The position numbers and the translations under genes are program-made. Under the pieces are notes generated by a model. That model was not told where the DNA came from and made no database searches. It saw only the letters and a list, made by a program, of their open reading frames with translations. From Psychrobacter pacificensis (GTDB taxonomy: Bacteria > Pseudomonadota > Gammaproteobacteria > Pseudomonadales > Moraxellaceae), in assembly GCF_900101915.1 (NCBI RefSeq), contig NZ_FNAL01000002.1:1-64000 (forward strand): a stretch of 64,000 nt of DNA. Reading direction: 5' to 3'. This document shows positions 52,781-62,827 of this stretch, one piece after another. How positions within the stretch are numbered: the first letter of the stretch is position 1; each line of letters begins with the position of its first letter.

Positions 52781-53086
52781 ATGAACAAAGATGACAATCC
52801 AATCGCCGCTTTTGGCAGTGCTGAAGAAGGCGATGAGCCGTTAAAGCCTTATATCGATCCAACCTTGTTTGACACCATCGATAGACAAGAACAAAAGGAT
52901 CTTATCACACCCGTGTTTGATGCGATCACTTTGGCTGGGGTTGACTATGATTTAAAGGTTCAAGACAGCGCGACAGGTAAGCGTTATACGCTCTGTAAAA
53001 ACGACGAGGTTATTGAGATCGTCTCTATGGATAAAGATTTTACGGATAAGCTTATAGATGCCATAGAAAGAACCAAAGAAGAGTGA
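52781..53086 (+). CDS. Hypothetical protein
   Basis: A 101-residue, strongly acidic protein (MNKDDNPIAAFGSAEEGDEP...) with a beta-strand-like middle (VDYDLKVQDSATGKRYTLCKNDEVIEIV) and a charged C-terminus. No known family, signal peptide or membrane helix is recognised. The frame shows coding character and an ATG, but the ribosome-binding site is weak. It is 168 bp downstream of lolD and not clearly in that operon. Confidence 0.65.
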   Translation: MNKDDNPIAAFGSAEEGDEPLKPYIDPTLFDTIDRQEQKDLITPVFDAITLAGVDYDLKVQDSATGKRYTLCKNDEVIEIVSMDKDFTDKLIDAIERTKEE

Positions 53087-53121
53087 TAGCTCTTGCTTCA
53101 GACGCTGACGTTGTACTGTTT

Positions 53122-53162
53122 AATATTAATACCGTTTAATGATGTTAAACGGTATTAATATT
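53122..53162. terminator. Perfect hairpin overlapping the end of the DUF2062 gene
   Basis: An 18-bp perfect stem with arms AATATTAATACCGTTTAA and its complement around a five-base loop (TGATG). The right arm includes the stop codon (53155-53157) of the leftward DUF2062 gene. It is A/T-rich outside and probably terminates both convergent genes. Confidence 0.75.
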
Positions 53163-53730
53163 TAGGCGATTTATCATCAGGTTTTTGCTGACGTTTTTGC
53201 CAACTCACGACCGTCTTGTAACGCCAAATCGCTTTAAAAGCAAGTCCACAAACGATGCTGGTTATAATCGCTAAAATCGTTAGCCCTATACAAAATGCTG
53301 TAAGCGATACAGTGCCTTTATAAGTAATAAAAGGGTTGGCGCCATCTGATAATGCCCATAAGCTAAAATCAGCAATCATTCTGCCGATAAAGCGCAAACT
53401 GATCACTGGTGCATCAATGATTTTTGCACCGATATAATACCCAGCATAAAAGATAGGCAAGCTGGTGACTGGATTGGTAATCCACGTTAGACCGAGAGCC
53501 ATAGGCACATTGGCTCGAAAAATAAGTGAGCCAATCAAAGCCAGCAACATCTGTCCTGGCAGTGGAAAAAATGCGCTAAGCACGCCAATATAGACTGCTT
53601 TATTTAAGCTATGGCGGTTGAAGTGCCATAACCGAGGATCTGCCAAATGCGGGGCGAACAGTTTTAGGGTGCGACTTTCTAGGATTTTTTCCGGTGTAGG
53701 AAGCAGGTCTTTTAGACGTTTGTGGGGCAC
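53155..53730 (-). CDS. DUF2062 membrane protein
   Basis: A 191-residue protein beginning with the conserved basic segment MPHKRLKDLLPTPEKIL and the DPRLWHFNRHSL motif of DUF2062, followed by about three hydrophobic segments (KAVYIGVLSAFFPLPGQMLLA, and others) that place it in the inner membrane. The family function is unknown. The start is a GTG with AAGG eight bases upstream; longer reading of the frame from an ATG at 53868 adds 46 residues without homology. It is convergent with the hypothetical gene at 52781-53086. Confidence 0.8.
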   Translation of the reverse strand: MPHKRLKDLLPTPEKILESRTLKLFAPHLADPRLWHFNRHSLNKAVYIGVLSAFFPLPGQMLLALIGSLIFRANVPMALGLTWITNPVTSLPIFYAGYYIGAKIIDAPVISLRFIGRMIADFSLWALSDGANPFITYKGTVSLTAFCIGLTILAIITSIVCGLAFKAIWRYKTVVSWQKRQQKPDDKSPKY

Positions 53731-54028
53731 AGTATCGCCTTTAATCGTTAACGACAGTCCGCTCAATTGTATTGATGGGCTGGTATAAAGTAATATTATG
53801 GATAAAAAATACCGATGAGAATACATAGAGTGGTGATGGTAGAAAGCCATCATTTTAATATGCCTCATCAGTATAGGGTAATATAAATATAAATGCTATT
53901 GCCTCACAGATATGATGCTTCAGTCGCTTCTAAAATGTCGATAAAAATGGCTGCTCTGGCGCCTTATTATCATCAATAACTGGCGTTAGCTGCATTATAA
54001 TATTTTGCTCATCAAGCAAGGAGTGCTG

Positions 54029-56986
54029 GTGTATTGGTTAGTTGGTAGCCTGGTAATTATTGCTATGATGGGTGTGTTGGCAGTTGCAGATAATGTGGCG
54101 ATGCCGATCGACATGCCTTTATTGAATGTGGTCAGCGCCACAGGTTTGCTTTGGTTGCTTGTCATATTTGCTATTATTCTGCTTAGTGCTACTCAACTTA
54201 ATAGCCCTTCAGTAAATACTCAAAGTACCAATAAAACGCGTTCTGTCAGCTCACCTAATGATGTTAAATTGTCACTTTTTAGCAAATACTTCTTATTTGG
54301 TCTATTAGCCATTGGGTTGGTCGTGAGTAGCGCGCTACAAGCGCTAGTTGCACATCAGCAAGCCGAAACGACCAAAATTACTGACTCTATACGTGTACAA
54401 GCACTCGTTCGTATCGAAGGGATAAGTGACAGTGTATATGATGCCAGTACAGATAGCGGCTATCGACAAGTAGCAGTGGTCACGCATTTAATGCCATTAG
54501 TCGCTGAGTTGACTCCCCAAGATTTGGCAGATAGTACAAGGAATTATTCGAAGGAAGAAAATAATAGCCTAAGTAAAAGCTATAGTGACAATTTTGAAAA
54601 AAAACCCAATAATCATATCGAATACCGAGTATTGCTCAATGCCTATCCAAAAAACACATCAAATAATGACTCGTTCTCAAATTTAAATGATTTGCAGCCA
54701 GGCGATGAGCTATTTATGAGCTTGGCACTGGTACCATTGTCTACCTCCAAGCAAGCAATAAGCAACCCGTCTGGTTTTGATGGTTATCGCTGGTTGCGAG
54801 GTCGACACATTGATGGTGTGGCAAATATACTGGCGGTTAGTGCGTTGACTGTCAGCAAAAGCAATAACGATGAAGCTTTACAACAAGCATCGACGTCTGA
54901 CTCTTATTTCCAGCGATTTCGTACTCGTATTGATATAGGACGTTGGCAATTAAGAGATCATTTCTATAGAGATTGGCCTGCACAAACCACAGCAGAGCAG
55001 CAGACCAGAGCTGTCACATTGAGTTTGCTCACAGGTGACCGTAGCTTGATCAATCGCGACACCAAGGATCTATATCAACTGGCGGGTATCTCGCATTTGC
55101 TTGCAATATCAGGGACACATGTACTGTTTTTAGCCATTGTATTGGGCGGCGCCGTTGTGTTGCTATTCAATCGACTGTGCCCAGTGGTTTATCGCTATAT
55201 GCCACGCTGGCAGGTGCGTTGGTGGGTAATGATTGGTGCTGCTTTTATCTATGCACTATTTACAGGTTTTGATGTGCCTGCGGCACGTACGGCGTGGATG
55301 CTACTGGCTATCGGCTTGGTGAGATTGACATTGCTACCTATCAGTACCATGCGTGTGTTGTTAGCATTAGCTGTCTTGATGGCATGGCAAGATCCGTATG
55401 TATTGTGGCAGGCAGGGTATTGGTTGTCCTTCATCGCAGTGGCGCTGTTGCTCAAATACGAAGATACCTCGTATCAGCGTACTACAGAGGCTTTGAGATC
55501 ATCGTACGACGAGCATAGGAGTAAGGGCAATAGAGTGCTCTATCATGCTCTGCGAGCTGGACGGCGTATGTTCAAGCTACAGTTTTGGTTGTTTCTGACG
55601 TTATTGCCTATTACGCTGCTCTTATTTGGTAAAGCATCATTGTGGGGACTTATTGTCAATTTATTTGCGATTGGGCTGTTTGGGTGGGTGATTGTACCGC
55701 TCAATCTGTTAGCAGGGCTTTTTTACCTGTTATCACCCACGATAGCTGACAGCATTTGGTCTTTAGTAAGTGCCATCGTCGGCAATCTACATGAGTTGAT
55801 TGGTTGGCTGACATCATTACCAGCATTAACAGACGCATGGTTGTATACGCCAGTTAATATGGCGATATTGCTCATGGTGTTGTTAAGTATAGTACCTTGG
55901 CTTTTGCCAAGAGGGCTGCTCAGTCGCTGGTTGGCACTGCCTCCACTGACGCTGTTAATGATGACGGTGTATGCCAATCAGCAGTCAATGATAACAATGC
56001 CGACGTTATATATTTTGCCAACGGGTGATCCCTATATCAGTGCAGCCTTGCTACAATTCCCTTTACATAACCAAAGCGTTAGTAACAGTAAGGATAGATC
56101 TTCACTTGCGAAAGACAATACCAGCTGGCTGTTTTTGGCTGATCATAGACCAACCGCAACACGGACCATGCCAAGCAATCTCACAGCGGATAAACTATCT
56201 GTATCTTTAGAGCAGCAACTGGGCAGTTTGTCAGTCGATAAACTAGAAGGCATCATAGTGCAGAGCAGTAGCACCGTACTGACTGACACGTTGAATGCCA
56301 GTGAGCAAAATATGGTCGTTAGCGCCAAAAATTCTGAGTTATTACCGCTGGCAGTTGCGCAGTTAAATCAGCAGCTACCTGTCAGTCAATATTGGCAAGC
56401 GGGACGCTCCGAGCGTTGGTCTGCATTCCAGCAAGCCTCTAAAATAGCAGCTCAGTCTAAAGGTAAGACGAATATCAGTGCGCAAGGTTGCGAGCAAGGC
56501 AAAACATGGCAGGTGGCTAGTGGTGATGTATCCATCCAAGCAATGACAGGCTGGAGCGAGATAGGTGATACTAGCGTGTGGGACTGTACAATTGCGATTG
56601 ATAGCAGCGTACCTATACAAGTTCTAAGATACAACGCAGCCGATCCGCTAAAGTCATTATCTGTAAACTCTCAAACGAAAATAGCAGATAACCAGTTAGA
56701 TACGGATCACAAAAACTTGTCTCTATCACGGCTTGTTTTAGATACTGACACCCATCCACGTGTTTGGCAGATGTGGTCATTATTATGTTCAGCTGATTCG
56801 AATAACGACAGTATGAGGTTTAAAAACATCACATGGCTTGGTCATAGTGCATCACAGATGACAACTGATGTCATAAGTCGTCAAAGCATCAATGATATTA
56901 TCACCTATGATGACAAACCTTTAGAAGCGTCTTTATCGCTGAATATAATAAACAACGGTGTTGACGCAGAAGCGATGAGTCCTTAA
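54029..56986 (+). CDS. comEC: DNA internalisation-related competence protein ComEC/Rec2
   Basis: About 985 residues of a polytopic membrane protein that forms the channel for transforming DNA. N-terminal helices and an OB-like soluble region (DUF4131, about 70-270) precede the Competence domain, marked by LAGISHLLAISGTHVLFLA (about residue 350) and several helices to about 630. The C-terminal 330 residues fit a degenerate beta-lactamase-like nuclease region (Ser/Asn-rich). Translation starts at GTG with AAGGAG upstream; a TTG eight codons earlier also opens the frame. Its presence suggests natural competence, but other com genes are not here. Confidence 0.9.
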   Translation: MYWLVGSLVIIAMMGVLAVADNVAMPIDMPLLNVVSATGLLWLLVIFAIILLSATQLNSPSVNTQSTNKTRSVSSPNDVKLSLFSKYFLFGLLAIGLVVSSALQALVAHQQAETTKITDSIRVQALVRIEGISDSVYDASTDSGYRQVAVVTHLMPLVAELTPQDLADSTRNYSKEENNSLSKSYSDNFEKKPNNHIEYRVLLNAYPKNTSNNDSFSNLNDLQPGDELFMSLALVPLSTSKQAISNPSGFDGYRWLRGRHIDGVANILAVSALTVSKSNNDEALQQASTSDSYFQRFRTRIDIGRWQLRDHFYRDWPAQTTAEQQTRAVTLSLLTGDRSLINRDTKDLYQLAGISHLLAISGTHVLFLAIVLGGAVVLLFNRLCPVVYRYMPRWQVRWWVMIGAAFIYALFTGFDVPAARTAWMLLAIGLVRLTLLPISTMRVLLALAVLMAWQDPYVLWQAGYWLSFIAVALLLKYEDTSYQRTTEALRSSYDEHRSKGNRVLYHALRAGRRMFKLQFWLFLTLLPITLLLFGKASLWGLIVNLFAIGLFGWVIVPLNLLAGLFYLLSPTIADSIWSLVSAIVGNLHELIGWLTSLPALTDAWLYTPVNMAILLMVLLSIVPWLLPRGLLSRWLALPPLTLLMMTVYANQQSMITMPTLYILPTGDPYISAALLQFPLHNQSVSNSKDRSSLAKDNTSWLFLADHRPTATRTMPSNLTADKLSVSLEQQLGSLSVDKLEGIIVQSSSTVLTDTLNASEQNMVVSAKNSELLPLAVAQLNQQLPVSQYWQAGRSERWSAFQQASKIAAQSKGKTNISAQGCEQGKTWQVASGDVSIQAMTGWSEIGDTSVWDCTIAIDSSVPIQVLRYNAADPLKSLSVNSQTKIADNQLDTDHKNLSLSRLVLDTDTHPRVWQMWSLLCSADSNNDSMRFKNITWLGHSASQMTTDVISRQSINDIITYDDKPLEASLSLNIINNGVDAEAMSP

Positions 56987-57182
56987 AAATATTGCTTATA
57001 CTCGCAGTGTTACAATATGGTGATATTTCACAGTTATACTATTGAACCATTATCGAAATACCACCATACTTAGCAGCCTATTAATACCGATGATTGACAC
57101 GGCGAGGAGATATTTATTTTTAGCCGTATCTACCAATATCATCTTTTTATTGTTTTAGATTGTTTCTGACTTAGGAAGTTAT

Positions 57183-58238
57183 ATGCCCAACTGGCCACCA
57201 GACCCAAACAAACGTCCTGATAATTCGGCAAATCAGCCAACGCCAATGCAGCAACCAAACGCGCCGAGCGGACAAGAGTGGAAAGTACTGGAAAACACCT
57301 TATTAGCTAGTGTGGTTGAGCAGCGCCGTGCTCGTCGCTGGAGTATTTTCTTTAAACTGTTGACCTTTGGTTATATATTATTGATATTTTTGACCATAGG
57401 TCGCGGATGTAGTGGTTCGCCAACAGGTATGGATGCCGTTGATACTAGCTCGCCGCATTTGGCAGTGGTTGAGCTGCAAGGTGTGATCAGTAATGATGAT
57501 GTGGCCAACGCTTACGATGTCAATGAGGCATTGACAGACGCTTTTGCAAATAGTAACTCTAAAGCGGTGGCGTTAGACATTAACTCACCTGGTGGCTCAC
57601 CGGTACAGTCTGATGAAATTTGGCAGACTATGATGGATCTGCGTAAAGAATATCCCGATAAAAAGCTTTATGCTGTTATCGGTGATATTGGTGCTTCAGG
57701 TGCTTATTATATCGCCTCTGCCGCAGATGAGATCTATGTCAATCCATCGAGCTTGGTTGGTTCTATCGGTGTCATTATGCCAAGTTACAATGTCAAGGGC
57801 CTAATGGACAAGGTCGGCGTAGAAGATCGTACTATCACTGCGGGTGAGTACAAAGACATCTTGAGTTTGTCGCGCCCATTGACTGACTACGAAGAAAAAC
57901 ATGTCGAAGGTGTGCTTGCTAATACGCACAAGCATTTCATCAATGCCGTCAAAGAAGGCCGCGGTGATCGCTTGAAAAATCCTGAACAAAACAAACTGTT
58001 TTCAGGACTGTTTTGGACCGGTGAGCAATCTATCGAGTTAGGTTTGGCAGACAAAACGGGCAGTATTACAAGCCTCAGTAAACAATTGGATCTTGATACG
58101 ATCATCAGCTATAGCCCAACCGATCCGTTCCAAATGTTTATGGATCGCTTTGCGGTACAATTGGGTGCAGGCATTGGCTCTAGCATGAGCCTTGATGGGT
58201 TTTTGCCCCAAGAAGAAGGTAATGCAAAAATGCGTTAA
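57183..58238 (+). CDS. sppA: S49 family signal-peptide peptidase (SppA-like)
   Basis: A 351-residue membrane-bound serine protease with one transmembrane helix (about 55-72) after a Pro/Gln-rich N-terminus. The catalytic Ser172 is in GDIGASGAYYIASAAD and the catalytic Lys224 in ITAGEYKDILS; VNPSSLVGSIGVI is also conserved. The length corresponds to the short SppA type, so it probably forms an octameric ring. It degrades cleaved signal peptides. The ATG follows AGGAAG. A hairpin terminator follows. Confidence 0.92.
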   Translation: MPNWPPDPNKRPDNSANQPTPMQQPNAPSGQEWKVLENTLLASVVEQRRARRWSIFFKLLTFGYILLIFLTIGRGCSGSPTGMDAVDTSSPHLAVVELQGVISNDDVANAYDVNEALTDAFANSNSKAVALDINSPGGSPVQSDEIWQTMMDLRKEYPDKKLYAVIGDIGASGAYYIASAADEIYVNPSSLVGSIGVIMPSYNVKGLMDKVGVEDRTITAGEYKDILSLSRPLTDYEEKHVEGVLANTHKHFINAVKEGRGDRLKNPEQNKLFSGLFWTGEQSIELGLADKTGSITSLSKQLDLDTIISYSPTDPFQMFMDRFAVQLGAGIGSSMSLDGFLPQEEGNAKMR

Positions 58239-58272
58239 GCGTTTAATATTTTAGATATACTGTGTATGATTG

Positions 58273-58306
58273 TTGAGGCTGAGCATATAATTATGCTCAG
58301 CCTCAA
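58273..58306 (+). terminator. Hairpin terminator of sppA
   Basis: A perfect 15-bp stem TTGAGGCTGAGCATA / TATGCTCAGCCTCAA with a TAAT loop, 35 bases after the stop codon. The T-run after it is short. Confidence 0.75.
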
Positions 58307-58392
58307 TTGTATATAATGCTAAAAACTACCTTAATATGAAAGACAGTTGAATTATTAAAAATAATATATAAACCATCCCACGAGAGCCTGTT

Positions 58393-59283
58393 ATGAGTGA
58401 TGAAATCAATTTGCAGACCTTTGCTGCGCTACCTGTCTCCAAGATAACAAAAAAGCCTGTGCTACATTTTGCCCATGCCAATGGCATGCCAAGTGCTGTC
58501 TATGAGCCGTTTTTTGCAGGATTGTCCGCATTTTTTACGATTGAATATATTGCCATGTTGGGTGACACGCCGGATTATCCCGTGGATAATCATTGGCGCA
58601 GTCTGACGCAGCAGGTGATCGATAGCGTAAAAACTGCCTGTGAGAAGCATAGCGTCAGTCAGGTGGTGGGCGTGGGTCATTCACTTGGCGCCATGTGTAC
58701 CTTGCAAGCAGTGTACCGTGAGCCTAAGCTGTTTGCTCAAGCAGTGCTCATGGATCCGCCTTGGATTTATGGCAAAGTTAGCTTGTTATGGCATTTGGCA
58801 AAGACAGTAGATAAATTGCCTCTTACGAGTAAGCGTTTGATGGATAAATTGTCACCAGCGGGTATCTCTAAGCATCGCCGTGATGTGTGGGACAGCCGAG
58901 CAGATGCGTACGAAAAAATGCGGCACAAAGGATTTTTCAAAAACTTTGATGAGCGCAGCTTCCAAGGCTATATCGATCATGGCTTGCATGAGCGCGCGGA
59001 TGGTAAAGTGACACTGGCCATTCCTAAAGCTAATGAAGTAGAAGTGTTTCGTACCAATCCTTCTTGGTATTGGCTGACGCCCAATCGTGGCCCCAAAGTG
59101 CCTGTTACCTTGATTATCGGTCAAGACAGTATCTTTTTGAAACGTCGGTTTCCCCAACAGATAAAGTCGCGCTTGGGCATACCTTATGAGACTCATGAAG
59201 GGGGGCATATGTTCCCACTTGAGCACCCAGAGTCTGTATCGCAGCAGGTACTAGAACTGATTAAGCGGCAACTATCAAAATAA
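58393..59283 (+). CDS. Alpha/beta hydrolase
   Basis: A 296-residue hydrolase. The oxyanion motif is FAHANGMPSAVYEPF (26-40), the nucleophile elbow GVGHSLGAM with Ser97, the acid is in LIIGQDSIFLKRR, and the catalytic His is in HEGGHMFPLEHP. The HANG motif resembles lipases and AB-hydrolases of proteobacteria acting on long-chain or aromatic esters; the substrate is unknown. No signal peptide. It is monocistronic, preceded by a 154-bp region. Confidence 0.82.
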   Translation: MSDEINLQTFAALPVSKITKKPVLHFAHANGMPSAVYEPFFAGLSAFFTIEYIAMLGDTPDYPVDNHWRSLTQQVIDSVKTACEKHSVSQVVGVGHSLGAMCTLQAVYREPKLFAQAVLMDPPWIYGKVSLLWHLAKTVDKLPLTSKRLMDKLSPAGISKHRRDVWDSRADAYEKMRHKGFFKNFDERSFQGYIDHGLHERADGKVTLAIPKANEVEVFRTNPSWYWLTPNRGPKVPVTLIIGQDSIFLKRRFPQQIKSRLGIPYETHEGGHMFPLEHPESVSQQVLELIKRQLSK

Positions 59284-59352
59284 AAGCAACGTATCGTTAT
59301 GTAGGCTTGTGTCTAATACAAGCTGACAGCGTATTTTTTAAGTGACATATAT

Positions 59353-60141
59353 ATGCCAAAAAACGTGACAGCTTTACCGGATATCGCAACCTCGTCTGAG
59401 CGTCCGCCATTATTTTCACGCGTTGGTACATTTATGCTGACGGTAGGGATGGTGCTTGCGTTTTTTATCAGTCAATTGGTAGGCGTCTATATCGCTGGCA
59501 AGCTGGTATTACCTGCGACCAAAAATGCTTCGATGGGCGATATCTTCTTTTTTGGCAGTAACGATGGAACAGTCGTGAGCTTATCAATACTCATAGGCTG
59601 TGTGCTGCTGATGACAACCAGTGTTCTCATTATTCGTATAAAAGGCGGGGAATGGCGACAGTATTTAGCATTAAAGCCGTTTTCATTTACGGTAGGTATG
59701 GGCATGCTAGGATTGCTGTTGATATTTATGATAGTCAGTCAGGCGCTGACTTATATGCTGGATATGACGCCGCTGGTATTTGTCGACCCTCTATATCAGT
59801 CTGTTAGTTCAGTGTGGCTGCTGGTCTTTGCAATGGTCGTCGTTGCACCTATTTACGAAGAAGTGATCTTTCGTGGCATATTATGGTCAGCCATCAAAGA
59901 GCAGTTCACCGCACCGTCATACTCTGTGCAGCACGGTGCGATAGTAGCAAGTATCGTGACCAGTTTGATATTTGCCACTATCCATGTGCAGTATGGCATT
60001 TATGAAATCAGTACTATTGTGGTTTTGGCATTCATATTTTGTTATGCACGTATCAAGTCAGGGTCGCTATTACTGCCAATCGTACTACATATCGTTAATA
60101 ATGGCGCAGCAATGTGGCAGTATCTTGCGCAAGCGGCGTAG
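59353..60141 (+). CDS. CPBP family intramembrane glutamic endopeptidase
   Basis: A 262-residue polytopic membrane protein with about seven to eight hydrophobic segments. The CPBP (Abi/RCE1) signatures are present: motif 1 APIYEEVIFRGIL with Glu169-Glu170-x-x-x-Arg174, a second motif in FATIHVQYG with His, and a third in LPIVLHIVNNGAAM. Known members process membrane proteins or act in bacteriocin self-immunity. Start at an ATG after TATATATG with a weak ribosome-binding site. It is 69 bp downstream of the hydrolase gene and may be co-transcribed. Confidence 0.86.
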   Translation: MPKNVTALPDIATSSERPPLFSRVGTFMLTVGMVLAFFISQLVGVYIAGKLVLPATKNASMGDIFFFGSNDGTVVSLSILIGCVLLMTTSVLIIRIKGGEWRQYLALKPFSFTVGMGMLGLLLIFMIVSQALTYMLDMTPLVFVDPLYQSVSSVWLLVFAMVVVAPIYEEVIFRGILWSAIKEQFTAPSYSVQHGAIVASIVTSLIFATIHVQYGIYEISTIVVLAFIFCYARIKSGSLLLPIVLHIVNNGAAMWQYLAQAA

Positions 60142-60144
60142 ATA

Positions 60145-60174
60145 ACATGCTAGCCACGACAATGGCTAGCATGT
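60145..60174. terminator. Hairpin between the CPBP and dusA genes
   Basis: A perfect 12-bp stem ACATGCTAGCCA / TGGCTAGCATGT with a 6-base loop between two convergent genes. It lacks a long T-run, so its efficiency as a terminator is uncertain. Confidence 0.55.
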
Positions 60175-60207
60175 GAATTCTATCAAGCCAGTTATATCAG
60201 CATTTAG

Positions 60208-61191
60208 CTATGCGTCAGGATTTAACAATAATACTTCATCGGCTGCTCGTTTAATGTCATCGAGCGTGAGCTGAGGTTTGCCGCTCAATGCTTGCCGCCA
60301 TTTGCGTGCACCCATCAATCCTTGAAACAATCCTAGATAATGCCGTGTCATCGTGGGTAGTGCTTCGCCTTTGGCGATTTGTTCTTGTAGATAAGGGTAG
60401 AGCTGCTCTAAAATCTCTGAGCGCTTAGGTATTGTTTCGGGTGCTGCCTCGTTCCATAAGCTATTGGCCTCTGCTAATAGATACGGGTTGTGATAAAACG
60501 CCCGACCAATCATCACGCCATCGATATGTTGCAAATGCATTTTTATGTCTTCAATGGTATCAATACCGCCATTGATCTCAATATCAAGCTCAGGAAAGTC
60601 TTGTTTTAGACGATAGACATCCTCGTAGCGTAGCGGTGGTATCTCGCGGTTTTGCTTAGGACTCAGCCCTTGTAGCCACGCGGTACGTGCATGAACGATA
60701 AAACGCGTACAGCCAGCCGCCGCAACGGTCTGCACAAAATCCACCATAAACTCGTAACTGTCAAAATCATCGATACCGATACGGTGTTTGACCGTCACGG
60801 GGATATCGACTGCAGCTTGCATGTGCTTGACCAAGTCAGCCACCGTTTTTGGCTCTGCCATTAGACAGGCGCCTATCTTGTTGTGTTGCACACGATCAGA
60901 AGGGCAACCAACATTGATATTGACTTCATCATAGCCGTATTGCTGAGCAAATTCGGCGCATTGTGTCATCTCACTGATATCTGCTCCGCCAAGCTGCAAT
61001 ACCAGTGGATGCTCAAGTGTGTCAAAGCGTAGGTGACGTGCGCGGTTACCGTGTATCAATGCACCGGTGCTAATCATTTCGGTATACAGGTACGTGTGCG
61101 GGTTAAATAGTCGCGCAAAGTAACGATAGTCTGTCGTTGTCCAATCAATCATTGGCGCAACGGAGAGGCGTTTGTTGGTCATATCAACCAT
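60208..61191 (-). CDS. dusA: tRNA-dihydrouridine(20/20a) synthase
   Basis: A 327-residue FMN-dependent TIM-barrel enzyme that reduces U20/U20a of tRNA. It begins TNKRLSVAPMIDWTTTDYRYF, the DusA-specific N-terminal motif. The catalytic Cys is in NVGCPSDRVQHNKIGACLM. The length (E. coli 330) fits DusA rather than DusB or DusC. The ATG three codons into the longest frame was chosen; an ATG at 61182 is also possible. It is transcribed leftward, separate from the MFS gene by a perfect palindrome. Confidence 0.94.
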   Translation of the reverse strand: MVDMTNKRLSVAPMIDWTTTDYRYFARLFNPHTYLYTEMISTGALIHGNRARHLRFDTLEHPLVLQLGGADISEMTQCAEFAQQYGYDEVNINVGCPSDRVQHNKIGACLMAEPKTVADLVKHMQAAVDIPVTVKHRIGIDDFDSYEFMVDFVQTVAAAGCTRFIVHARTAWLQGLSPKQNREIPPLRYEDVYRLKQDFPELDIEINGGIDTIEDIKMHLQHIDGVMIGRAFYHNPYLLAEANSLWNEAAPETIPKRSEILEQLYPYLQEQIAKGEALPTMTRHYLGLFQGLMGARKWRQALSGKPQLTLDDIKRAADEVLLLNPDA

Positions 61192-61230
61192 GGTTATCAA
61201 GCCTTAATATCTGTGTCTTAAACAAATGGA

Positions 61231-61262
61231 TAAGGTGCAATGAGATATCTCATTGCACCTTA
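61231..61262 (-). terminator. Perfect 32-bp palindrome downstream of the MFS gene
   Basis: The half-site is TAAGGTGCAATGAGAT; the two arms adjoin with no loop base between them. It lies 38 bases past the MFS stop on the minus strand and may act as its terminator or as a palindromic regulatory element for dusA, which starts 40 bases further. Confidence 0.6.
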
Positions 61263-61300
61263 GTTTTAAACATCGTTCGAATTAGTGACTGATCTATTAT

Positions 61301-62605
61301 TTATAAAATAACATGATCAATCTTTTTGAATTCAGGCAAATTATAGAAATAAAGCCCCATAATAATACCGATAGAGCCCACAAAGGCAATATATAGCGCT
61401 GGCGAGAAACTGATGAGTGTCGTGGCGTAACCAAGACCAAAGGGTATCAGCACACCCACGATACCGTAGGTAATATTATAACAAAAAGAAATGCCGGTGA
61501 GACGTACATTGGTCGGAAATAGCTGCACTAAAATGGCAGGGATCATGCCCATGATACCGGCACAGAACCCTAGCAATGCATACATGATTAAGATATAGTC
61601 GCCACCCGCCTGCAGATGATAAAAGAACGCCAGTGTTTGAGCGATAAGTAAAACAGAACCAATGACCAAAATTTTACCAAAGTTCTCATGGGTCGAGATC
61701 ATGCCATAAAAGACACAGCCAAGAACCATAAATACGATGCCCAAGCTATGAGAAAAGCTAAACAAATCACTGTCTAAAGTAAAGTTGATTTCTATTAGTT
61801 CTGGCAGTAGTAGGACAATGACAGAGGTGATACTAGATATCACTATAGTCAGTACCATACTGACAAAGATAGAATGTTTGCAGCGCTTGAATAATACCGT
61901 AAATGGTCTACCTAGATTCTTACCAGTTTTTGGCTTATCTAACGCCAAGAAAAACGGAGTCTCTTTAACCAATCGCCATACCAACAATGGCAGACAGGTT
62001 AGTAAGGCGCCAACAAAAAACGGCAAACGCCAGCCATAATCAGTCAGCTGTACGGTGGTCATAAAGTCAGTCAGCCACAGAAAAAACGCATTAGAGAACA
62101 GTACACCTACCAAAAAGCTAGCCGTAACGTAGCTACAAGCCACTGACAAATACTGCCGAGGGACATGCTCCGCCACAAATACCCAAGATAGCGGTGCGTA
62201 AAGACCAAATGCCATACCTTGTATGATTCTCAGCAATATGAATAACGCAGGTGCAAGCGCACCCCACTGCGCATAAGTAGGCAGACACGCCATTGCGAGC
62301 AAGCTACCTGCCGTAACGATTATGCTCAGGAAAAAGGTCGGCTTTCGACCTTTGAGATCACCATAACGCCCGAACACAATACCACCAAATGGCCGAGCCA
62401 AGTAACCAATGACAAACAGCCCCATTCCTTGCAGCTTAGCAACCGTAGGATCGTTATTAGCGGGGAAAATAGCAGCTGAGACAATGTCTGCAATGTACAA
62501 ATAAATCAAGAAATCAAAAAAGATTACAGCGCTGACAAAGCTTACGAATATGACTGTATTTTTGTCTTTTTTAGACATCAGGGCGTATTGAGAACGAGTC
62601 GGCAT
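61301..62605 (-). CDS. MFS transporter, metabolite:H+ symporter (MHS) type
   Basis: A 434-residue inner-membrane transporter with about twelve transmembrane segments. The MFS motif A is seen in GRYGDLKGRKPTFF (about 80-93), with RPFGGIVFGRYGDLKGRK typical of the MHS subfamily (ProP/KgtP/ShiA-like), and RIIQGMAFGLYAPLSWVFVAEH follows. It probably imports an organic acid or osmolyte with protons; the substrate is not predictable. The start is the first ATG; codon 10 (62578) is also an ATG. Confidence 0.9.
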   Translation of the reverse strand: MPTRSQYALMSKKDKNTVIFVSFVSAVIFFDFLIYLYIADIVSAAIFPANNDPTVAKLQGMGLFVIGYLARPFGGIVFGRYGDLKGRKPTFFLSIIVTAGSLLAMACLPTYAQWGALAPALFILLRIIQGMAFGLYAPLSWVFVAEHVPRQYLSVACSYVTASFLVGVLFSNAFFLWLTDFMTTVQLTDYGWRLPFFVGALLTCLPLLVWRLVKETPFFLALDKPKTGKNLGRPFTVLFKRCKHSIFVSMVLTIVISSITSVIVLLLPELIEINFTLDSDLFSFSHSLGIVFMVLGCVFYGMISTHENFGKILVIGSVLLIAQTLAFFYHLQAGGDYILIMYALLGFCAGIMGMIPAILVQLFPTNVRLTGISFCYNITYGIVGVLIPFGLGYATTLISFSPALYIAFVGSIGIIMGLYFYNLPEFKKIDHVIL

Positions 62606-62827
62606 AATAGATCACGCATCCACGGAGTAAAGTGGTCATTAAGACGATCATCGTTTAGATAATCGGCCATGATAAAAACCGGCAAATCAAAGTATATAAA
62701 CAATGATTCGCCGGAACAGTAATTTTGTGTATTGTAATAAGAACTTTGATTACAGGATTTGGCTTTTAACAAAAGCAAAACTGCACATCCTGCAATTTTA
62801 GGGACTATTTAGAAAAGAGTTTACATA

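Noticed and set aside
54005-56986. TTG start at 54005 for comEC
   Set aside because: The GTG at 54029 has AAGGAG directly upstream and gives a plausible membrane N-terminus.
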